The notes below the pieces were generated by a model. The model was not told the DNA's origin, ran no database searches, and saw only the letters and a program-made list of their open reading frames with translations. From contig PFBU01000042.1 of assembly GCA_002773185.1 (NCBI GenBank), positions 1,436 through 8,067 on the forward strand: a DNA stretch of 6,632 bases, written 5' to 3'. Both the position numbers and the translations under genes were made by a program. This DNA is from Candidatus Magasanikbacteria bacterium CG10_big_fil_rev_8_21_14_0_10_36_16. GTDB taxonomy: Bacteria; Patescibacteriota; Patescibacteriia; Magasanikbacterales; UBA922. Positions 4,040 through 6,632 of the stretch are shown in pieces (position 1 is the stretch's first letter; every line of letters begins with the position of its first letter).

Positions 4040-4192
4040 ATGCAAACATTTATATTAGTAATATTAGCAATCTTACTCCTCGCCACTCTTGCCGGCATTT
4101 TTTTTCTTTATCAAAAAGTACAAGATTTGAAAAAACCAAAGAAGGAGAAGATAATATGTTTATGCTTTTGCAACAACAAATGCAGGAATTAA
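4040..4192 (+). CDS. N-terminal membrane anchor of RmuC, out of frame with the main gene
   Basis: This 50-codon frame begins MQTFILVILAILLLATLAGI, followed by FFLYQKVQDLKK. That is a single membrane helix plus the beginning of a coiled coil, just the N-terminal layout expected of RmuC. After KKPKKEK it turns into an unlikely Cys-rich tail (ICLCFCNNKC) and stops, overlapping the start of the main rmuC frame. Inserting one A into the A6 run at 4130-4135 makes the frame continue as LKKTKEGEDNMFMLLQQQ, directly into the RmuC coiled coil. It is best seen as the displaced start of rmuC. It could also be a separate small membrane protein translated just before a soluble RmuC. Confidence 0.6.
   Translation: MQTFILVILAILLLATLAGIFFLYQKVQDLKKPKKEKIICLCFCNNKCRN
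4142..4147 (+). promoter_or_regulatory. Shine-Dalgarno sequence before the internal rmuC ATG
   Basis: AAGGAG ends 8 nt before the ATG at 4156, which is ideal spacing and unusual in a window where most starts lack one. It supports translation beginning at 4156. The same bases are also explained as Lys-Glu-Gly-Glu codons of an uninterrupted coiled coil. Confidence 0.5.
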
Positions 4193-5160
4193 ACAAAACC
4201 TTGGACCAAAAAATGTCTGAAACACACAAATCCATGAATGACACACAATTCAATATAAACAGAACTATCCAAGACCAATTTGGACAAAATGCTAAAATAA
4301 TTCAAGGCATTTCTAGCCAAAGCAACAAAATGATAGCAGACATCACAGAAAAATTGACAAGCTTAGACAAAACAAATCAGCAGGTCATTGGTTTTTCGGA
4401 ACAGCTTTCAAATCTTGAAAAAGTTTTGAAACACCAAAAACAAAGAGGAAATCTTGGTGAAGCGGGACTACAACTTGTCATGGAAAATATGTTGCCACCA
4501 GGAGCATACGAATTCCAACACAAATTTGACGATGGTGATATTGTTGATGCACTTATTATTACCAAAGAGGGAACTATCCCAGTTGACGCCAAATTCTCAC
4601 TTGATAACTATCAAAGACTTTTGCACGAAGAGGATGAAAATATCAGAAAAAAATTGGAAGTAGATTTCAAAAATGATTTGAAAAAAAGAATTGATGAAAC
4701 AAGTAAATACATCAAAACCAAAGAGGGAACTCTTGAATTTGCATTCATGTTTATACCATCTGAAGCAATCTATTATGATTTGCTCGTCAACGAAGTCGGA
4801 GCTGTCAAAGTAAACACTCGCAATCTTATTGACTATGCTTTCAATGAGAAAAAAGTGGTCATAGTCTCACCAACAACTTTTGCAGCCTACTTACAAACAG
4901 TACTTCAAGGACTTCGTGCCATGAAAATAGAAGATGGTGCCAAAGAAATCCGCAAAAATGTTGAGCAACTAGGCAAACACCTAAATGCTTACGAAGAATT
5001 CATGAAGAAACTTGGTATCAGTATGACAACTACCGTCAATCACTACAACACAGCTTACAAAGAGCTAGGTAAAATTGACAAAGATGTAGTCCGAATTACT
5101 GATGGCGAAAAACATATTGAACCGGAATTATTGGATAAACCAAGGATGGAGGTGGAGTAA
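4156..5160 (+). CDS. rmuC: RmuC family protein, predicted nuclease limiting DNA rearrangement (main part)
   Basis: Residues 1-95 form a Gln/Lys-rich coiled coil. The RmuC domain follows from about 96 to 305, with its hallmark segments: RGNLGEAGLQ (97-106), FDDGDIVDALI (124-134), VDAKFSLDNYQRLL (143-156), FAFMFIPSEAIYYDLL (195-210) and VVIVSPTTFAAYLQTV (234-249). E102, D131, D144 and K146 are candidates for the PD-(D/E)xK-like metal site. The E. coli member reduces inversion at short inverted repeats. The biochemical substrate is not settled. Family proteins normally begin with a membrane helix, here found in another frame at 4040-4192. A single missing A in A6 (4130-4135) explains the break. 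The alternative is a real start at 4156 with its good Shine-Dalgarno sequence. The acidic C-terminal tail ends 12 bp before the AlbA_2 gene. Confidence 0.93.
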   Translation: MFMLLQQQMQELNKTLDQKMSETHKSMNDTQFNINRTIQDQFGQNAKIIQGISSQSNKMIADITEKLTSLDKTNQQVIGFSEQLSNLEKVLKHQKQRGNLGEAGLQLVMENMLPPGAYEFQHKFDDGDIVDALIITKEGTIPVDAKFSLDNYQRLLHEEDENIRKKLEVDFKNDLKKRIDETSKYIKTKEGTLEFAFMFIPSEAIYYDLLVNEVGAVKVNTRNLIDYAFNEKKVVIVSPTTFAAYLQTVLQGLRAMKIEDGAKEIRKNVEQLGKHLNAYEEFMKKLGISMTTTVNHYNTAYKELGKIDKDVVRITDGEKHIEPELLDKPRMEVE

Positions 5161-5172
5161 GATAATAAATAT

Positions 5173-6339
5173 ATGACTTTAGAATATTTAAATGAACTTA
5201 TAGAAAATGAAGTGTCAGAAAACAAAAAAATAGAATATAAAGAATTTTTTTCTATTGAAAAAGATAATGAAAAAGGAGAATTTTTAGCTGATATATCTTC
5301 ATTTAGTAATGCTTCGGGTGGTGAATTAATTTTTGGTATAAGAGAAGAAGAAAGTATTGCCAAAGAAATAAAGCCTTTGTATATAGATAATATTGATTTA
5401 GTAAAACAAAAGATTGAAAACTTAACCAGAATGGGAATTGAACCAAGAATCAACTTGGATATAAATTTTGTAAAAGTAGAAGAAAATAAATATTCAATCA
5501 TTATAAAAATACCAAAAAGTTGGACAAGCCCACATCGTGTTATATTCAAACCATATTCAAAAACAAAAGACCAGTTTTATTCAAGAAATTCATCAGGTAA
5601 ATATCCCTTAGACTTAGGTGAATTAAGATCGGTTTTTAGTTTTTCAGACAAGTTAACCGAACAAATAGAAAACTTTAAAGCAAAAAGAGTTGCAAAAATA
5701 ATTCAAGAAGATACACCATTAATTTTAAATAAAGGTGGAAAAATAATTTTACATATTATTCCAGCGGAAGCTTTCAAACCAGCTCAAAATTTTAATATAA
5801 AAAATATAATTGATCAGCCTACAAAAATGTCACCAATTTACAGCCGTGGATGGAGTCACAGAATTAACCTTGAAGGTTTTTTAACTTTTTCGGGTGAAAA
5901 ACAAGAGGGTAGATTTGACTCATACACACAGTTATATAGAAATGGTATAATCGAAGCAGTAGAAGCCTGTATATTATCAAATAAAAATAGTGAAGGTGAT
6001 AAAAAAATAATCCCAAGCATAACTTATGAAGAGGAGCTAATAAAATCTCTAAAAGAATATTTATTACTTTTAAAAGAAATTGGTGTACTACCTCCTTTTT
6101 TTATTTTCCTAACACTCATAGGTGTACAAAATTTTGAAATGGGTGTAGATAGTTTACCTTTCTGGCGAGATTATTATAAAATTGATCGTGATATTCTAAA
6201 TTTACCAGAAGCATTTATTGATAATCATGAAGAAACTGCGGAAAAAATTTTGAAACCCATGTTTGATTTAATATGGAATTCTTGTGGATATAAAGAATCT
6301 CAAAATTTTGATAAAGATGGTAATTGGAAAATAAATTAA
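5173..6339 (+). CDS. Schlafen AlbA_2 domain protein, possibly defence-related
   Basis: The N-terminal 155 residues carry AlbA_2 (Schlafen-like) hallmarks. These are the E-x-K motif in KKIEYKEF (E21, K23), FLADISSFSNASGGELIFGI (37-56), and FYSRNSSGKYPLDLGELRSV (135-154), corresponding to the family's Y-x-R-x-G-S-s-t-x-P-a-s/e-E-l element. Residues about 160-388 form a second domain that I cannot name, with HRINLEGFLTFSG (229-241), YTQLYRNGIIEAVEA (251-265) and helices to the end. It looks complete. AlbA_2 proteins bind or cut nucleic acids and are frequent in bacterial defence islands, so defence is an inference from family. There is no helicase or ATPase domain and no membrane segment. Sampled 60-bp lines contain 11-17 G+C against about 17-26 in rmuC and 27 in the next gene, which suggests acquisition. 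Start ATG 5173; a GGAGGTG lies too far upstream (18 nt). Confidence 0.82.
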   Translation: MTLEYLNELIENEVSENKKIEYKEFFSIEKDNEKGEFLADISSFSNASGGELIFGIREEESIAKEIKPLYIDNIDLVKQKIENLTRMGIEPRINLDINFVKVEENKYSIIIKIPKSWTSPHRVIFKPYSKTKDQFYSRNSSGKYPLDLGELRSVFSFSDKLTEQIENFKAKRVAKIIQEDTPLILNKGGKIILHIIPAEAFKPAQNFNIKNIIDQPTKMSPIYSRGWSHRINLEGFLTFSGEKQEGRFDSYTQLYRNGIIEAVEACILSNKNSEGDKKIIPSITYEEELIKSLKEYLLLLKEIGVLPPFFIFLTLIGVQNFEMGVDSLPFWRDYYKIDRDILNLPEAFIDNHEETAEKILKPMFDLIWNSCGYKESQNFDKDGNWKIN

Positions 6340-6349
6340 AATAATTAAT

Positions 6350-6632
6350 ATGTCCTACATGTGGATCATTTACGCGCTTTTGTCTGCTATCATGGCAGCA
6401 CTCGTCGCAATATTTGGTAAAATAGGTTTGCAAGGTATAGATACTAATACCTCCACTGCGATACGTTCGGTCGTCATGGCTTTGTTTTTATTAGCTCTTA
6501 TCGCTTTTCAAGGAAAACTACATAATATCAAACCGATCCTCGATAACCACAAAGCTCTAACTTTTATTATCTTTAGTGGTTTGGCAGGTGCTTTGTCTTG
6601 GCTATTTTATTTCATTGCTCTTAAAAACGCCA
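6350..6632 (+). CDS. EamA/DMT-family permease, N-terminal part cut by the window edge
   Basis: The visible 94 codons encode three membrane helices at about 5-22, 36-53 and 69-91. They carry EamA features: a short N-terminus, IFGKIGLQGIDTNTSTAIRS (21-40) between helices 1 and 2, and GLAGALSWLFYFIALKNA (77-94) at helix 3. Full members have ten helices and about 290 residues, or five helices and about 140 residues in the short forms common in small-genome bacteria. Which applies cannot be seen. Substrate is unknown; the superfamily exports metabolites such as amino acids. The start is 10 bp after the AlbA_2 gene. A second in-frame ATG three codons on (6359) is also possible. Confidence 0.85.
   Translation, partial: MSYMWIIYALLSAIMAALVAIFGKIGLQGIDTNTSTAIRSVVMALFLLALIAFQGKLHNIKPILDNHKALTFIIFSGLAGALSWLFYFIALKNA

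Noticed and set aside
4377..4663. Open frames on both strands inside rmuC
   Set aside because: They overlap the best conserved part of the RmuC domain in other frames and show no features of their own.
5055..5549. Minus-strand open frame of 164 codons
   Set aside because: It is antisense to the end of rmuC and the AlbA_2 domain; its Ser/Ile/Phe-rich composition is typical of an antisense shadow.
6278..6292. DnaA-box-like TGTGGATAT as a sign of oriC
   Set aside because: It is a single imperfect match inside a coding region with no cluster, so it gives no support for an origin in this window.

Overview
The window is AT-rich, gene-dense bacterial DNA. Genes are short, spacers are tight, and few starts carry a Shine-Dalgarno sequence. 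TGA is used as a stop (end of the gene at 3601-3837), so the Gracilibacteria-type recoding does not apply. The gene set is a half-size MFS protein, a CBU_0592-like membrane protein, RmuC, an EamA permease and an apparent MsrB. Together with the many lineage-specific proteins this fits a Candidate Phyla Radiation (Patescibacteria) genome. That assignment is inferred from gene style and is not proven by a marker gene.

Left part (1-1494, minus strand): a probable operon runs from a promoter near 1465-1494 through an alpha/beta hydrolase with cysteine as nucleophile, then a small MFS-type membrane protein interrupted by a frameshift, then the first 16 codons of a probable methionine sulfoxide reductase B.

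Middle part (1575-2603): a Xer-like tyrosine recombinase on the plus strand has its own promoter and an inverted-repeat, weakly dif-like region just upstream. Immediately after it lie two perfect 16-bp parS centromere sites (TGTTTCACGTGAAACA, centres 57 bp apart), the first overlapping the recombinase stop codon, and then a bidirectional terminator. A recombinase of the chromosome-dimer-resolution family joined to a ParB-loading site is the most striking arrangement in the window. Convergent to it is an unrecognised 227-residue charged protein with a full-consensus promoter that overlaps a palindrome. Upstream of that gene, on the same strand, is tRNA-Arg(CCU).

Right part (3564-6632, plus strand): a CBU_0592-like three-helix membrane protein is followed one base later by a 25-codon single-helix peptide. 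Next comes rmuC, whose N-terminal membrane anchor is in another frame. A Schlafen AlbA_2 protein gene follows, with visibly lower GC than its neighbours, and then the start of an EamA/DMT permease. The last three genes are 10-12 bp apart.

Two reading-frame breaks (MFS gene and rmuC) both fall at an A6 run where A7 would restore the frame. This points to a shared cause: sequencing or assembly error, slippage, or true decay.
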